Source: Sinotaia quadrata (taxonomy: Eukaryota; Mollusca; Gastropoda; Architaenioglossa; Viviparidae). Taken from it: a stretch of 64,000 bases of DNA. The position numbers and the translations under genes are program-made. Where the stretch lies: the NCBI GenBank assembly GCA_028829895.1, contig CM054182.1, positions 90,916,546-90,980,545 on the forward strand. Direction: 5' to 3'. How positions within the stretch are numbered: the first letter of the stretch is position 1; each line of letters starts with the position of its first letter. Below are positions 52,301 through 63,624 of this stretch, one piece after another. The notes below the pieces were generated by a model. That model did no database searches. It had not been told where the DNA came from and worked only from the letters and a program-made list of their open reading frames with translations.

Positions 52301-55300
52301 TTCTAATTAAACGCTATCTATTTGTAATGATATCATTCTAATTAAACGCAATCTACTTGTAATGATATCATTCTAATTAAACGCTATCTATTTGTAATGA
52401 TATCATTCTAATTAAACGCTATATATTTGTAATGATATCATTCTAATTAAACGCTATCTATTTGTAATTATATCATTCTAATTAAACGCTATCAATATAT
52501 ATAATGAACGCGCACAAAATGTGTCTTAATTTTCAAATCAAGATGTACAGTCAATATACAATGTAAGAAAATATTGAGATTCAACTCACTCTCCACGTCA
52601 CAGAAATTGGGGGTTCCCCCAAGGACGAAAAAACTCCGCATCCTAATTGCAAATGGCTTTCCCCATTAATGACAGGAAAATGAGTGGTTGACAAAATGTA
52701 AGCTTGTAAACTAACTGAGAGGGTTACTGGGGCTTCTGAGAAAGAAGAAAAGAAAAGAAATAAAACTGATGGTAGCACAATTAAAACTTAATGGTAAAGC
52801 TGAGAGACATATCTGTAATTGTACACAGTAATATTTTAATACTAGAGCACACATATTAGAACACATAATAATGTGTAATGACTTGCTATATAGTGAAGTA
52901 TACCTTGTGTACATAATAATCTGTAATGACTTGCTCTATAGTGAAGTATACCTTGTGTACACGACGAATTGCGTCTATGAACGATTCATTGGCAAATGTA
53001 TATTTTCATAACCAACTACCAACGAATCTGACTTTGGAGGGAACCATATTGCCACAGAGATATATCAGTATACTTCAACTACCACAGAGATAGATCAGTA
53101 TACTTCAACTACCACAGAGATAGATCAGTATACTTCAACTATGTTTATTTTAAATGCAGCGCCATCATCATAATCGTCAGGGCAGCAGCATTTCTTCCTT
53201 TCCTTTCTTTTATTTCATCAACATCTTTTCTTTCTTCAAAGTAGTTTGGGTAGTAGATTCTGTAGTATGTTTACAATCAAGTTTATGTTTATTAATTGTG
53301 CTAGGTTATTTAATTAAATTTTTATGTATGTGTGACATATGTTTTCACACATTCTCCTATTTACCACTTATTTCTATATACTTTTGTTCATGAAATGGCT
53401 ATTATAATATTGTGGAGTACTGTATTTATGCTACTAGTATTTATGTAGCGATGGTTTTAAAATTAGAATCACGCACTGCACGTTAAGAATAATATTTATT
53501 GAAAAGTGTAGGGATTTTCAAAACCAATAATGAGACGATGCCCTAAGGTAACATTACAGGTAAGAAGATACCCTTGTCACCTACTGAACTCAACCATCAA
53601 ATTATCTGTAACAAGATCTAACAGTAATGATTGTTACTTCAATGAAAGTTAGATCGTGTTACAGATAAATTATTTGTGACGCTAATGGCTCCAGTCAACA
53701 AGCAGACAGCATGATGCATCATAACTGACCAACGACCTGATAGTAGCCAATCATAACTGGACAATGGCCTGTGTAATGATACGATCAGGGGCAATATATG
53801 CTCTTGCATTTTTCTATTTCCTTTTTTTTTAATTTTACGATCCATACTTGAGAATGAATAAAGCCCTCGTGTATACTGTCAGCACTGTGCCACCATGAAT
53901 ATAGCCCTCATGTAAACTGTCAACACTGTGTTGACATGAATAAAGCCCTCGTGTAAACTTTAAACACGGTGTTGACATGAATAAAGCCCTCATGTAAACT
54001 GTCAACACTGTATTGACATGAATAAAGCCCTCGTGTAAACTTTAAACACGGTGTTGACATGAATAAAGCCCTCGAGTAAACTGTTAACACTCCGTTGTGT
54101 GTTCATCTCCTGCTATGCCTGTTATCAGGCACGTGCTGTATTGTCCTACATCAGGGGTGTACAAACCGCGGCCCGCGGGTTGCATGCGGCCCCTGGAGGA
54201 CTTTTTGATGTTACCATTATTACGAATGTAAAGCACATTATTTCATTATTCGTATTGTTTTTGAGCCATCCATGTGGCGGCCCTCCACGCACTATCAATT
54301 GGAAATTTGACCCTCTGGCCTAAAACGTTTGTGCACCCTGTCGCCGCTGTACTCTGGGGTGACTTTGTAATAATGAATTATATCAAATATTAGTAATTAG
54401 TTATGATACAAGACCTCTACAAGTGCCGAAACAGAGTATGGGTCACTGGTTATATATGTATATCTGCAACTGTTGCGCCGATATACTAGTACGCAGCCAA
54501 GTTGGCTCCAATCTCCACTCGGTTATAGCTGAAAATCAATGTTCATGAATAGATATAATGAAGATTATAAATAGACGAACAGAGAACAAGACGTAATCCT
54601 TAGATTATCACTTCAGACTACGGAAACAAACGATAGAAATTACTTCATTAACAAATGCGCAAGGTTAAAATAATAAGAATTTTAATAAAAGAAAAGTTAA
54701 CAAGATTTAGAAAAATAAGTAACATTTTTCATCATAAGTCAAACAGCAAGTTCAAGGCCACACTGTAGTCACGTTCATGATCACAACTTATCTCTATGCA
54801 CTGGAGTGACGTACACACGCTAGTAGACTCTCAATAGGACATGACGTCACATCAGGAATAGATTCCAAAGCTCAAGTGGAAATCAAAGATCAAGATGAAA
54901 ATCAAACCAGAAATCAGAACAAAAACAGGAACTAAATCCAAAATCAGAAAATGTCAGAAACCCTGAAACACAAGCAATTGCAGAGTCTAAATGTCCAGTC
55001 ATTTGCTCTATTAATAAATACTAAGTTTGGCATAGGCCTCTGAAAAAAAGAAATGTTAACATGGTTCAAATAAAACAAAGCATATGACATCATAACAATG
55101 TAGGGAGGGACCCAGTTTCGAGAAGCTCACCCAAAAAGACGATTGAAGAAAGAATAAAATTTTCTATCACTTTTATATTCCCTTGAAAGCATACCTGTGT
55201 CTTCTAGACCATGCCTTTGATCCGGCCAGTTACTTAGAACTCATACTATTATGACTTTCGTAACAACTTCTGACCCCCTTTGCCGATCCAGTAACAACAC

Positions 55301-58300
55301 ATCCCATTGTATATCCAAAAACACACACATACGCCACAAATTAATCCCTTGCCATGTTTTTTGGCCATTTATCACACAAATTTAAACAACAAACACTCGC
55401 TCACCTATCTGACGCAAACATCAAACACCGGTCAGTAATCTGCCACCATGCACGACTCATTCGTTCAGGACCTCACTTCCAAAACAAGCATGATGCATTA
55501 CACACACGTCATTCAAATTACAAATAGTGTTCTATTTAAATTGCAACATGAAAATTTATATAAAATATATGGGAAAATTCCCCATCATATAACACACCCC
55601 TGTCCTACATCATCATTGTTGTCTTGCATCATAAGGTGGCCCACTATACGACTACACCCACCACACGCTCAGACTATGTTATTAAATGGAAATGTGCTAA
55701 CTGTTATGTCACTTTTCTGCTTCCAATGTTCTCAGGTAATAGTGGTCGGGGGTATACAAGTAATTCATATGCATGAGAGCGAGAAAGTTAAGAGTTATAA
55801 TTTAACTCAGCAATACAAACTTGCTCGTCTTCAATCATGCGTGAATGTTTCTCTTTCAGGTGTTTCACAATCTATAATTAATCAAGGAAAATACAGATAA
55901 AACTATTATTCTATTATTTTAATATGAGCTAAATTTGGAAAAGAAAGTCTGTAGAATTAATAATGTTTCAAATAAAATAAATAACTAATGGTGTTGTTCG
56001 GGTGGCACATTCATGAATATAAAATGTCTAAAGTGTACGTCTTCAAGAAATAAAATAAATGGAGATTTTACTTGTCCTAAATTTAAGTGATCACATATAA
56101 TATGGTTAACATTGATGAGTTTGACATCTGCTTCCATAATTGTATCTTGTATAAAAGTTTTACCAGGTTCGTGCAAGAGTGCTGTTTGTGAAGTCGGTTG
56201 GCCGATGCCATTCAAGTTCAAGTTCACGCGGACAGAGTACAGTCCCATGTCTAACGGCGTTACTCCTGTAATCAGTAACCCAGCATTCGGCACGAAGTGA
56301 AGTTTATTTTCCTGGTCGGTGTAAGTAGCAAACCTACCGCCGATGGAGGAAGCCACAAGGATCTCGCGATCTATGATAAATTGTCATTAGCAAGTAAGTC
56401 TAAAACAAACTAAGTGTAATTAATCATGAATACATTCCAGTATGCAACATATTTTATTTACCCGATCTTGTAACAAATCCATAATTGTTTCATTTGAATT
56501 TCCTTATGAATATTTCCATATTTCTTCGTGTTTGTTCACATTTTTCGTCTTTTTCAAATCATATAATATGTGTGTTGTGAGACTAAATACATATACAAAT
56601 GCACACTCACACTATATATATATATATATATAAAATGTGCGTGCGTGCGTGCATGTGAGTGCAACAGGTAAAAACTAGTTCAAATGCATTCATTAAAGTT
56701 ATTGTTTCGATAAATAATTTGTCATTTGTTTTGTAAGTTTTCTAGGCTCACATAAAATTTTATAAACAACTGTAGTATGGAGGAGATTGCAATAACGACA
56801 GGTAAAAGAAAGATGTTATGTAAGAAATATGTAGGTCAAGGTAATGAGTGTGAGCATGAATGTAATGAGCCAAACGGATTGATGACGTATGGTGTAGGAG
56901 GACGCGAGTCAAGTCGTTGACTATGAGTCTTAGATCGAATGAGGTCAAATGAGGCCACTTACAAGAATTTAGTATCTTAGATCAAATGAGGCCACTTACA
57001 AGAATTTAGTGTCTTAGATCAAATGAGGTCAAATTAGGCCACTTACAAGGATTTAGTGTCTTAGATCAAATGAGGTCAAATGAGGCCACATACAAGGATT
57101 AAGAGTCTTAGGGTAAATGAGGTCAAATGAGGCCACTTACAAGGATTTAGTGTCTTAGATCAAATGGGGTCAAATGAGGCCACTTATAAGGATTTAGAGT
57201 CTTAGGGTAAATAAGGTCAAATGAGGTCATTTACAAGGATTTAGTGTCTTAGATCAAATGAGGTCAAATGAGGTCACTTACAAGAATTTAGTGTTGTTCC
57301 TCTTTTTAATGTTTTAGACATGCGACGTGCTGTTACATGATTACGTTGCTTTATTTAATTAACTTTAATTATAGTTATTTCTTAGAGTGTAATTGAAGAC
57401 AAGGATTAAAGGTATAAATCGGATATTTGTGTTTATGATTACTGAAGAGAAGGATACTATGGCATAAATCATACAACTGTATTATGTAAATAATTTAAAT
57501 TGTTATTCCAGGGTACGAAGGATGCATGTGATTACAAATATCACAGTACCATCTCAATGGTGAGACACTCACTAGAATATCACAGTACCATCTCAATGGT
57601 GACACTCACTAGAATATCACAGTACCATCTCAATGGTGAGACACTCACTAGAATATCACAGTACCATCTCAACGGTAAGTGAGACACTCACTAGAATATC
57701 ACAGTACCATCTCAACGGTAAGTGAGACACTCACTGGGAATGTAAAATGAGCTTAGAACTGGTAAATTATCCTCACTCGCAAAACAAAATACATTAAACA
57801 AATTCGTTTGAGCAGTATTTACATTAAAGGAGTTCATTTATATGTGTATGTATGTATGTATATATATTTCCAAATGCATCTCAAATCAGTTCATTTATAT
57901 GTGTGTGTGTATGTATATTGGCAAATTCATCTCAAATGAGTTCATTTATATGTGTATGTATATATATTTCCAAATGCATCTCAAATCAGTTCATTTATAT
58001 GTGTGTGTATATATATTTGCAAATGCATCTCAAATCAGTTCATTCCACAAAACCCACTTAGTGTGGTAATCATCAATCTATTCGTCAATGTTTTTCATCC
58101 CAAACTATCCACACAATCTCATCTACACCAAACTCAGTTACAATTTTCATGTTATGCAAGCTCAAATAAATATACCGCGTTATAGTTTCCAAGTGGGTAA
58201 CAATCAGATCGATTAGAAGTGTTTCATGAAGAATTAAGGCGTACGACTGCTGGACATAGGAAGGGTTAACGAAAATAGTAAGTGGCAGAGCAATAAAACT

Positions 58301-59701
58301 GAAATGGCAATGGAAGTAAAGTAGAATAACTTCACGAACTGGCACCGGATGTAGAAGTACAAAATGGTCGCATTGTGGCGGCAGCCTGAAATTCAGCTTC
58401 TCAAAATGGCGGCTAATGGAGTATGGCGACAAATGGCAGCTATAAAGAATGCTGACATGGATAGGGGGTAGTAACTCTTCTTCTTTATTAGTACTAGCGA
58501 ATGCTGCACCACTCCTGATATCGGCATGCTATCATATATGGTCGTTCCAGGATGACGTTAAACTACAGGACGTTGAGTTGAGGTTAGTATTCTAGGCTTT
58601 GACATCACCGCCATTTATAGTGAATAAAAAATAAATGATTTAAATATGAGCAAAGTAGAGAAGAATTGTGTTTTGTTAAAGTTCTCGTTTGTTCAATAAT
58701 AAATAATTGGGGAGAAATAACAAACCGATTGAACAGCAACAATGCACGTCCGCTTGACGTGACAAAATATAATGAAGTTTGTCTACTGTAAACAGGAATG
58801 CACGTCCGCTCGACATAACAAAATATAATGAATAAGAAAAGTTACCAAATGAAAAGGATCAAATTGCAGAATGCAGTTAATGAATTCGAAATGAATCTAT
58901 TAATATGATTAATCTATTGTGGGTTTGTTTCATGGAGAGTAGATTATTTTACCTGATCAAACTAAACTCAAGGCCATAAAAGAGCATACAGATAGAAATT
59001 AGTATCCATGAATAACTGAACGCTGGATGGTGTTAATCCTGAATGACATACAGGTAGAAATTAGTATCCATGAATAACTGAAAGCTGGATGGTGTTAATC
59101 CTGAATGACATACAGGTAGAAATTAGTATTCATGAATAACTGAAAGCTGGATGGTGTTAATCCTGAATGACATACAGTAGAAATTAGTATCCATGAATAA
59201 CTGAAAGCTGGATGGTGTTAATCCTGAATGACATACAGTAGAAATTAGTATCCATGAATAACTGAAAACTGGATGGTGTTAATCATGAATGACATAGAAG
59301 TGAAAAATGTAATTCTTAGTTCATGCCCACAACTGAAGTTGGGCTAGACTACTAATTTGCATACCGATGAATGAGCGATATAAATAATTCTGTCTAAAGA
59401 TTTCATTTCTATGTTCTCTAAGGGCGTCACTAGACGGGTTTTATATATATTTAACATTTTCTACGTAAGATTCTGTCCAGGAGACATGAAAGTTGATCGG
59501 GCCTTACTGGATGCATATATCAGGTTTTCGAGCAATGTTCATGCGAATAGTGCTCTTTACAGTCATTGTATGGCAGTGATGTAGGCTATGTATTCGAAAT
59601 AGGCGTCCACATGTCCTTTGCGATTTGGCGATCGCGTTAAAGAAATATTGTGTGTACAGAATATTATCTAACTCTATCTATCTATCTATCTATCTATCTA
59701 A

Positions 59702-59736
<35 letters not shown>

Positions 59737-60608
59737 GGTAAGTCTTCGATTTTTCACTGTTTCATGCTCCCTTTATTTACAATTAATAGTTGCTCTAGTT
59801 ATGGTAGTAGTACTAATTATCACACTGACATACTTCTTACATTATTGATAAACATATTCCATAGATACCATCTCCAAATATATAAACATCGCTTACAATT
59901 TTGTCTGAAACAAAATTATAAATCAAAATGAGAATGAATTATATTTATTATTATTCTTAAATTTAAAAAATTATATTAGTTGCATTGCATGTATTGCATA
60001 TTGTCTAAGAATGACAAAATTGTTATTCTATGCTTCATATTAGAATTAAACAAGTGTTCACCCTACCTAATAAAGGGAAGTAAAAAAACACCTGTACATA
60101 CTCTGGACTACTTGATACCACTCAATATCGATGACATGTTCTGATGCGTTCGTGTTATATGTCCACGGAAACGTGACGTTGTCTCCAAGGCAAGTGTTGA
60201 CGCGTGTGCCATTCGGAAATATTGTTGATGACGTCCATTGCAAAGCGAATGTTTCTGAAATATTATTCAAAATTAACTTTAAAAAAGGCTATTTCGAAAT
60301 GGAGCTACTTTCTCTCTCTTCTCTCTCTCTTTCTCTCAATCCCTTCCTCCATCCATCCCTCCATCCATCCATCTATCTATCTATATATCTATCTATCTAC
60401 TTATGTACCTACCTACTAATCCACTCATCCATCCATCCATTCATCCAGTCACTATAATTGCAAAGAAATGTAAAGAGATTACTAAAATTGACTTTGTCAT
60501 ACAACTGAAAATCTCATCACATTACGTCTAAAATTGAGTACAAAATTGCAAAAATGGTATCAAATTACCCAAAAAGATTCCGAGAAGAAAAACAAGATTT
60601 ATCAGCAT
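43467..60608 (-). CDS. FREP: Fibrinogen-related protein (FREP): signal peptide, two Ig-like domains, fibrinogen domain; 9 exons
   Basis: Minus-strand exons, 5' to 3': 60608-60569, 60254-60102, 56370-56164, 52735-52590, 49994-49754, 49395-49268, 47002-46906, 44246-44082 and 43705-43467. All borders are GT/AG, phases are continuous, and the total is 1416 nt (471 residues plus stop). Order: hydrophobic signal peptide, IgSF1, IgSF2, a short connecting region, and a fibrinogen domain at the C terminus. This is the architecture of gastropod FREPs, secreted haemolymph lectins that bind parasite and microbial surfaces; this protein's ligand is unknown. The gene appears intact. It could be a single-locus FREP or part of a family cluster continuing past the window. 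Confidence 0.93.
43725..43995. repeat. Approximately 60-bp degenerate repeat in FREP intron 8
   Basis: Copies contain GTCACACACAAAGAAATGAA and GCATTTAAAACAT. They fill most of the last, 376-nt intron. Confidence 0.82.
44600..44800. repeat. Approximately 62-bp repeat, 3 copies, FREP intron 7
   Basis: The unit contains AAATTAGACAGTGTAAGCTA and CAGGGGTAAGTA. Confidence 0.92.
45345..45478. repeat. Approximately 49-bp repeat, left part
   Basis: Units with ATTAATATAGTCATTGGAAT and GACTAGGCCATG; interrupted by the insertion at 45479-46569. Confidence 0.85.
45479..46569. mobile_element. Solo-LTR-like insertion, about 1091 bp
   Basis: The insert starts TGTCA and ends TGACA, the short inverted ends of many LTRs. 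It is flanked by near-matching 5-mers (CATAG at 45474-45478, CTTAG at 46570-46574). It splits an array of roughly 49-bp repeats that continues on both sides, which defines the insert independently. It has no coding potential, consistent with a solo LTR in FREP intron 7. An unrelated non-autonomous element remains possible. Confidence 0.5.
46575..46800. repeat. Approximately 49-bp repeat, right part
   Basis: Continues the array at 45345-45478 with ATTGACAATAGTAGACTAGG units, ending about 100 nt from FREP exon 7. Confidence 0.88.
47210..47362 (+). repeat. Dispersed repeat family member
   Basis: It shares CAATTTATATAACAATTA and GGCAAATTTACTCCGC with copies at 31.9, 41.5 and 62.4 kb. It lies in FREP intron 6 next to the 55-bp array. 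Confidence 0.6.
47375..47870. repeat. 55-bp minisatellite, about 9 copies, FREP intron 6
   Basis: The unit contains TCTTACCTCCCTTTCAGTCT and CGAATACATTATAATCC. Six central copies look identical. On the FREP sense strand each unit carries GGAGGTAAGACT, a near-perfect 5' splice site. The same family recurs at 63625-63985. Confidence 0.97.
47880..48540. other. Unique intron sequence, nothing recognised
   Basis: Intron 6 sequence between arrays, without coding or element ends that I can support. Confidence 0.4.
48550..48820. repeat. 65-bp repeat, 4 copies
   Basis: The unit contains CAACAAAGGCTCTACTAGGG and AAACTGCTTCACTTCTTCCC. It is GC-richer than its surroundings. Confidence 0.95.
48945..49160. 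repeat. 29-bp repeat, about 7 copies
   Basis: The unit is built from TTCATCACGTCATTCATCAC plus AGTGTTTAA; it ends about 110 nt from FREP exon 6. Confidence 0.95.
49490..49730. repeat. Approximately 66-bp repeat, 3 copies, FREP intron 5
   Basis: The unit contains TAGTTCAGTAGTGCATACGT and TAATTAATTAGTATGTAGG. Confidence 0.93.
49754..52735 (-). CDS. FREP: FREP exons 4-5: second Ig-like domain (IgSF2) and connecting region
   Basis: Exons are 52735-52590 and 49994-49754, joined in phase 0. The first has [15 protein letters not shown], the first Ig cysteine in QLGCGVFSS and the core Trp in VTWR. The second has the EGGNYTCQI strand with the second Ig cysteine, plus another Cys in LSCLQGN. About 40 residues follow ([20 protein letters not shown]), which link to the fibrinogen domain and match the short interceding region of FREPs. 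Exon 5 ends one base into a Cys codon completed by exon 6. Confidence 0.87.
50350..50800. repeat. Approximately 39-bp repeat, about 11 copies, FREP intron 4
   Basis: The unit contains AAAGCTTGA and AGTATTCCAAGATGATTTTT; the right half changes gradually to CAATATTTCAAGAGGACTTT. Confidence 0.94.
51045..51180. repeat. 24-bp repeat
   Basis: Copies of GACAGAAGTCGTCTATAATT; period divisible by 3 gives an 87-codon open frame without other support. Confidence 0.85.
51490..51890. repeat. 46-bp repeat, 8 copies, with partial 138-bp higher-order pattern
   Basis: The unit contains CCGTATAAAACGTACTGTTA. Variant bases (AAGCAGTG or AGATCTGTG; CGTACT or CATACT) recur in a three-copy order over most of the array. 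Confidence 0.94.
52098..52495. repeat. 35-bp repeat, about 11 copies
   Basis: The unit contains ACGCTATCTATTTGTAATGA, about 95 nt downstream of the FREP exon 4 donor in gene orientation. Confidence 0.96.
52855..53145. repeat. Duplicated 55-bp segment and 30-bp repeat, 3 copies
   Basis: 52855-52965 repeats AATGACTTGCT and AGTGAAGTATACCTTGTGTA; 53045-53145 repeats ACCACAGAGATAGATCAGTA. Confidence 0.9.
53604..53666. repeat. Fold-back sequence (19-bp arms, 25-nt loop)
   Basis: ATCTGTAACAAGATCTAAC at 53604-53622 is the reverse complement of 53648-53666 with one mismatch. It lies in FREP intron 3 beside a variable stretch; MITE core or chance hairpin. Confidence 0.6.
53845..54095. repeat. Approximately 41-bp repeat, 6 copies
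   Basis: The unit contains GACATGAATAAAGCCCTCGT and GTAAACT. Confidence 0.93.
54152..54340. mobile_element. Short non-autonomous hAT-like element (MITE), 189 bp
   Basis: The left end CAGGGGTGTACAAAC is an imperfect inverted repeat of the right end (CAGGGTGCACAAACG). The internal GCGGCCCGCGG and GGCGGCCCTCC segments resemble the ends of the hAT element at 35.6 kb. No coding content. The flanking 8-mers do not match, so no target duplication is visible. It lies in FREP intron 3. Confidence 0.65.
54341..56163. other. Unique part of FREP intron 3, nothing recognised
   Basis: 1.8 kb of mixed composition. A 150-codon open frame at 55448-55900 shows no recognisable domain and lies inside the intron on the opposite strand, so it is not called as a gene. 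Confidence 0.4.
56164..60254 (-). CDS. FREP: FREP exons 2-3: first Ig-like domain (IgSF1)
   Basis: Exons are 60254-60102 and 56370-56164, split by a 3731-nt intron. The first half has [15 protein letters not shown] and the core Trp in DIEWYQVVQ. The second half has [16 protein letters not shown] and the DMGLYSVRV strand. The usual second Ig cysteine (Y-x-C) is replaced by Val here, so the canonical intradomain disulphide cannot form as normal. N-glycosylation sequons include NGT, NVT and NAS. Exon 3 ends with LLHEP before the junction with IgSF2. Confidence 0.88.
56930..57300. repeat. Approximately 46-bp repeat, about 8 copies, FREP intron 2
   Basis: The unit contains TCTTAGATCAAATGAGGTCA and GGCCACTTACAAGGATTTAG. 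Confidence 0.94.
57535..57740. repeat. Approximately 41-bp repeat, 5 copies
   Basis: The unit contains AATATCACAGTACCATCTCA and GTGAGACACTCACT, the latter a short palindrome. Confidence 0.93.
57785..58055. repeat. Approximately 54-bp repeat, 5 copies
   Basis: The unit contains AATGCATCTCAAATCAGTTC and TATATATTTCC. Confidence 0.92.
58060..58970. other. Unique part of FREP intron 2, nothing recognised
   Basis: 0.9 kb without recognised coding or elements; a short motif (ATGCACGTCCGCTYGACRT) occurs twice near 58745 and 58800. Confidence 0.4.
58975..59300. repeat. Approximately 62-bp repeat, 5 copies
   Basis: The unit contains GAAATTAGTATCCATGAATA and GCTGGATGGTGTTAATCCTG. Confidence 0.95.
59670..59735. 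repeat. (CTAT)n and (TA)n microsatellites
   Basis: Adjacent simple runs about 370 nt from FREP exon 2, in intron 2. Confidence 0.93.
60569..60608 (-). CDS. FREP: FREP exon 1: start codon and signal peptide
   Basis: This 40-nt exon encodes [13 protein letters not shown] and one base of the next codon. It is an almost wholly hydrophobic leader that joins in phase to exon 2 to give ETFALQW. The donor is GTAATT. The ATG is the natural start because exon 2 alone has no in-frame ATG ahead of the Ig domain. Cleavage probably falls in the exon 2 part of the leader (near ETFA). Confidence 0.85.
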
Positions 60609-62010
60609 GGCGGAACAAATGAAATGTTTCTTAAAAAAATATAAACTTCCAATTTGTTTGACAACTTTTCAAACTGAAATGTTGTTCTCGTAGTGTCACA
60701 GTCGAAAAGTAATAATGTCGTCCAATGTTTCTTCTTTAGCATTTCAACATGTCGAAGATAAGACTGACTTCAAGATAAGGCACGACAGACATTTTATTCA
60801 TGATGCTTGTTTTGATTGAATAGGATCGTGTTCACATCATGTAAAATGGTTGTTGCATGATGCTAATGATCCCAGAGGATATAGGGTGACACGCAGTAAA
60901 GAATTTATCTCGAATCCATTCCTTTATCCCAGTCACAACAATCTCTTAATACTACACTCCCACAGTAATTAATAATTATGTTCTCTGTCCTATAGTCACG
61001 TGGCATTATACTAGAGCAATACTATCAAGTAACAAATGGTGATATGCACTATATTACTTATGAAATCTTACTGGTTCCATTTTATCAACATTTCCCGTTA
61101 ATTTCCAAATAGCATTTCGGAGTTGCATTCATATTCTCATACAATTTATTAGTTTAGATTTGTTTCTCTCACCGCATCCCCATTTATGTTTGAAACACTG
61201 AATATGAGTATTTTGTGTTACAAGGCAACAAATCAATGTTAAACAAATACTGCCTTACAAAAATCAAATATTAATTTTTTAAAATATTTTGTGAAATAAT
61301 GAAAATAGTAATAATAATTGTAACAACATTAAAATAATAATATTTTTAAAATATTAATAAAGTAAATAATAATAGTAATAATTATTATTTTATTTATTTT
61401 ATTTTTATTGGTTTATTATTACTTTGACAATCATATAACATAAAATAAAATTCTTCATTAATTTTCTCTTCTGTATACATACATTTTCTCAAGATACAAG
61501 TGTGTATGTAATTTGTTAAATTTACAACATATATTGCAAGAATCATACGTACCAAAACACCAGCTCAATACCAAGAGCAATGAAAACATAACTTATCTAA
61601 ATAAAATCAAACATATGTTTGTTCTCAAAGAAGTACAAAGATATTCTAAAGTCAACGAGTTTCTAGAATCAAAAGATATGAAATCAGAATTGTTATGACT
61701 GCAAGTAAATACTCTGGTCACTTTGTAAAATCTTTAACATTTTGTTAATATTATCGCGTGTGATTCAGCAAAAGTAAATTCACTTGTGTACGTGTATGTG
61801 CCGTGTTGCCTACTCGCTGGGCCCATAGATTCTTGAAAATATCTCTTTATCATCTTGTTTATTCTGAATGAATTTGTTAACGATCGTCTCCACACGTTGA
61901 CATGGGTAATGCTAATAAAATAATATATCCAGTGTCACACTAATTATGCGCTAATTACTCTAGAATAATTAATAAGACCGTCTGATGGAAATGTATACTG
62001 TCATTGTACA
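60609..62010. other. FREP upstream flank, no gene recognised
   Basis: It should hold the FREP promoter and any 5' UTR exon. I see no convincing TATA box at normal spacing and no conserved motif. A 61-codon open frame at 61513-61698 is unrecognised and lies in AT-rich sequence. Confidence 0.45.
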
Positions 62011-62014
62011 TTGT

Positions 62015-62195
62015 ATTGAGAAATGAATGTTGTACTATTGAGAAATGAATATTGTACTATTGAGAAATGAATGTTTTACTATTGAGAAATGAATGTTATA
62101 CTATTGAGAAATGAATGTTGTACTATTGAGAAATGAATGTTGTACTATTGAGAAATGAATGTTATACTATTGAGAAATGAATATTGTACTATTAA
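62015..62195. repeat. 22-bp repeat, about 8 copies
   Basis: The unit is built from ACTATTGAGAAATGAATGTT. Confidence 0.95.
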
Positions 62196-62339
62196 TTAAA
62201 TACTTCCCTTTCACACACGATTGCATAAGAATTACACACATTTACATTAAAATAAAATATTTAGAATTTGATGTAGAAATAAAATATATGCTCATAGCGA
62301 TTCATAAATGTTTCTGTGAATTGTTTCTGAGAATATTAA

Positions 62340-62464
62340 AATAAATTTCTTGAGAAATATACAAGAATATACAAGAATGCCCAAGTTCTGGTCACTTTGA
62401 TAATTTAACAATTTATATAACAATTAAGTTCGAAAGAGGGGTAGGCAGATTTACTCTGCCACAA
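62340..62464 (+). repeat. Dispersed repeat family member
   Basis: It shares GGTCACTTTGATAATTTAAC, CAATTTATATAACAATTAAG and GGCAGATTTACTCTGCC with the other three copies. Confidence 0.6.
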
Positions 62465-62984
62465 ACTTGAAGTACGTATTTTACTTAAAATAATATAATA
62501 AGTCTATAGGTATCACTTCCTACTACCAGAAGTAATTATGTTTCCAGATCGCACTGTACTTTATGAATCTGTTCGGATTTTGATTTCACATTAACAATCT
62601 TTCGTCCATCAGTTTGGATTGCAATCACCACCCCCACTCAGTTATCCGCATCAACTAAATAATTCAAAATCTATATATTAATAATCAGCAAAATTTAGCA
62701 ATATGTATCACTTATTAAATTTAATGGTTTTCCCATCTTAATCAATGTACAAAACTAAGTTTCCCACAAGAGTTTTCAGTCTCAGCTTTCTAGTGTTCCT
62801 TAAAGTGATAGTAGTAAAATAGTTTTCTATAGTGTTCCTTATAGTGACAGTGTTAAAGAGTTTTCTTAAATGTGCGTAACTTAAAAGTTCGTTGTTCAAT
62901 TGGATATTGTTAGGCGTACACTTAGCGTGATTTTTTCCCATATTCTCGTTCTTCCGTGTAACGGCGGAGAAAATCGTCTGGTAG

Positions 62985-63225
62985 TCTTGACATTTGATAA
63001 TATACCTCTGCTCGCTTACGTCAACTTCTGGTGTTTTTGACATTTGATAATATACCCCTGCTCGCAACGTCAACTTCTGGTGTTTTTGACATTTGATAAT
63101 ATACCCCTGCTCGCAACGTCAACTTCTGGTGTTCTTGACAGTTGATAATATACCCCTGCTCGCTTAGGTCAACTTCCAAATTCTTGACAGTTGATAATAT
63201 ACCTCTGCTCGCTTACATAAACTTT
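62985..63225. repeat. Approximately 49-bp repeat, 5 copies
   Basis: The unit contains TTGATAATATACCCCTGCTC and GTCAACTTCTGGTGTT. Confidence 0.93.
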
Positions 63226-63620
63226 CATGTCTGTCTCAGAGTAGCATCACATGTCATCACTCAAAGACAGGCAGGACACAAGACCTGGCATAAATACAAC
63301 AGGGGAAACAAATGGAAGTCCATTGAAGGGTGCTGGTTTCCCTTTGACGTCTGCCTAACGGGAATTTCCACTCTCTACTACTCTAATGAGTTTCACCTCC
63401 AAAGCGCGAAAAGACAGAACGAAGGTTTCATTTTATCAGTTTCCTGATATGCACTTCGAACACTCGTGAGGCTATTCTCTGACTGGACTCCTCCAGGTAG
63501 TCACTCTTGAGGCTATTCCCTGATTGGTCTACTCCAGGTAGTCATTCGTAAATTTCCATTGGTATTAGAATCTTGCAATACTCGACTCTCTTACATCGAT
63601 GGAATGGAGGAGAAGTTAAT
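63226..63620. other. GC-richer unique segment, no gene recognised
   Basis: An open frame ending at 63447 has no family I recognise. A direct repeat, GAGGCTATTCTCTGACTGG and GAGGCTATTCCCTGATTGG, occurs at about 63469 and 63510. Confidence 0.4.
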
Positions 63621-63624
63621 TAAA

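Noticed and set aside
55448..55900. 150-codon open frame opposite FREP intron 3
   Set aside because: No domain recognised, composition like flanking DNA, low complexity at the start; kept only as a note.
63142..63447. 101-codon open frame near the right edge
   Set aside because: Its first third is minisatellite and the rest matches no family I know; cannot be supported as a gene.
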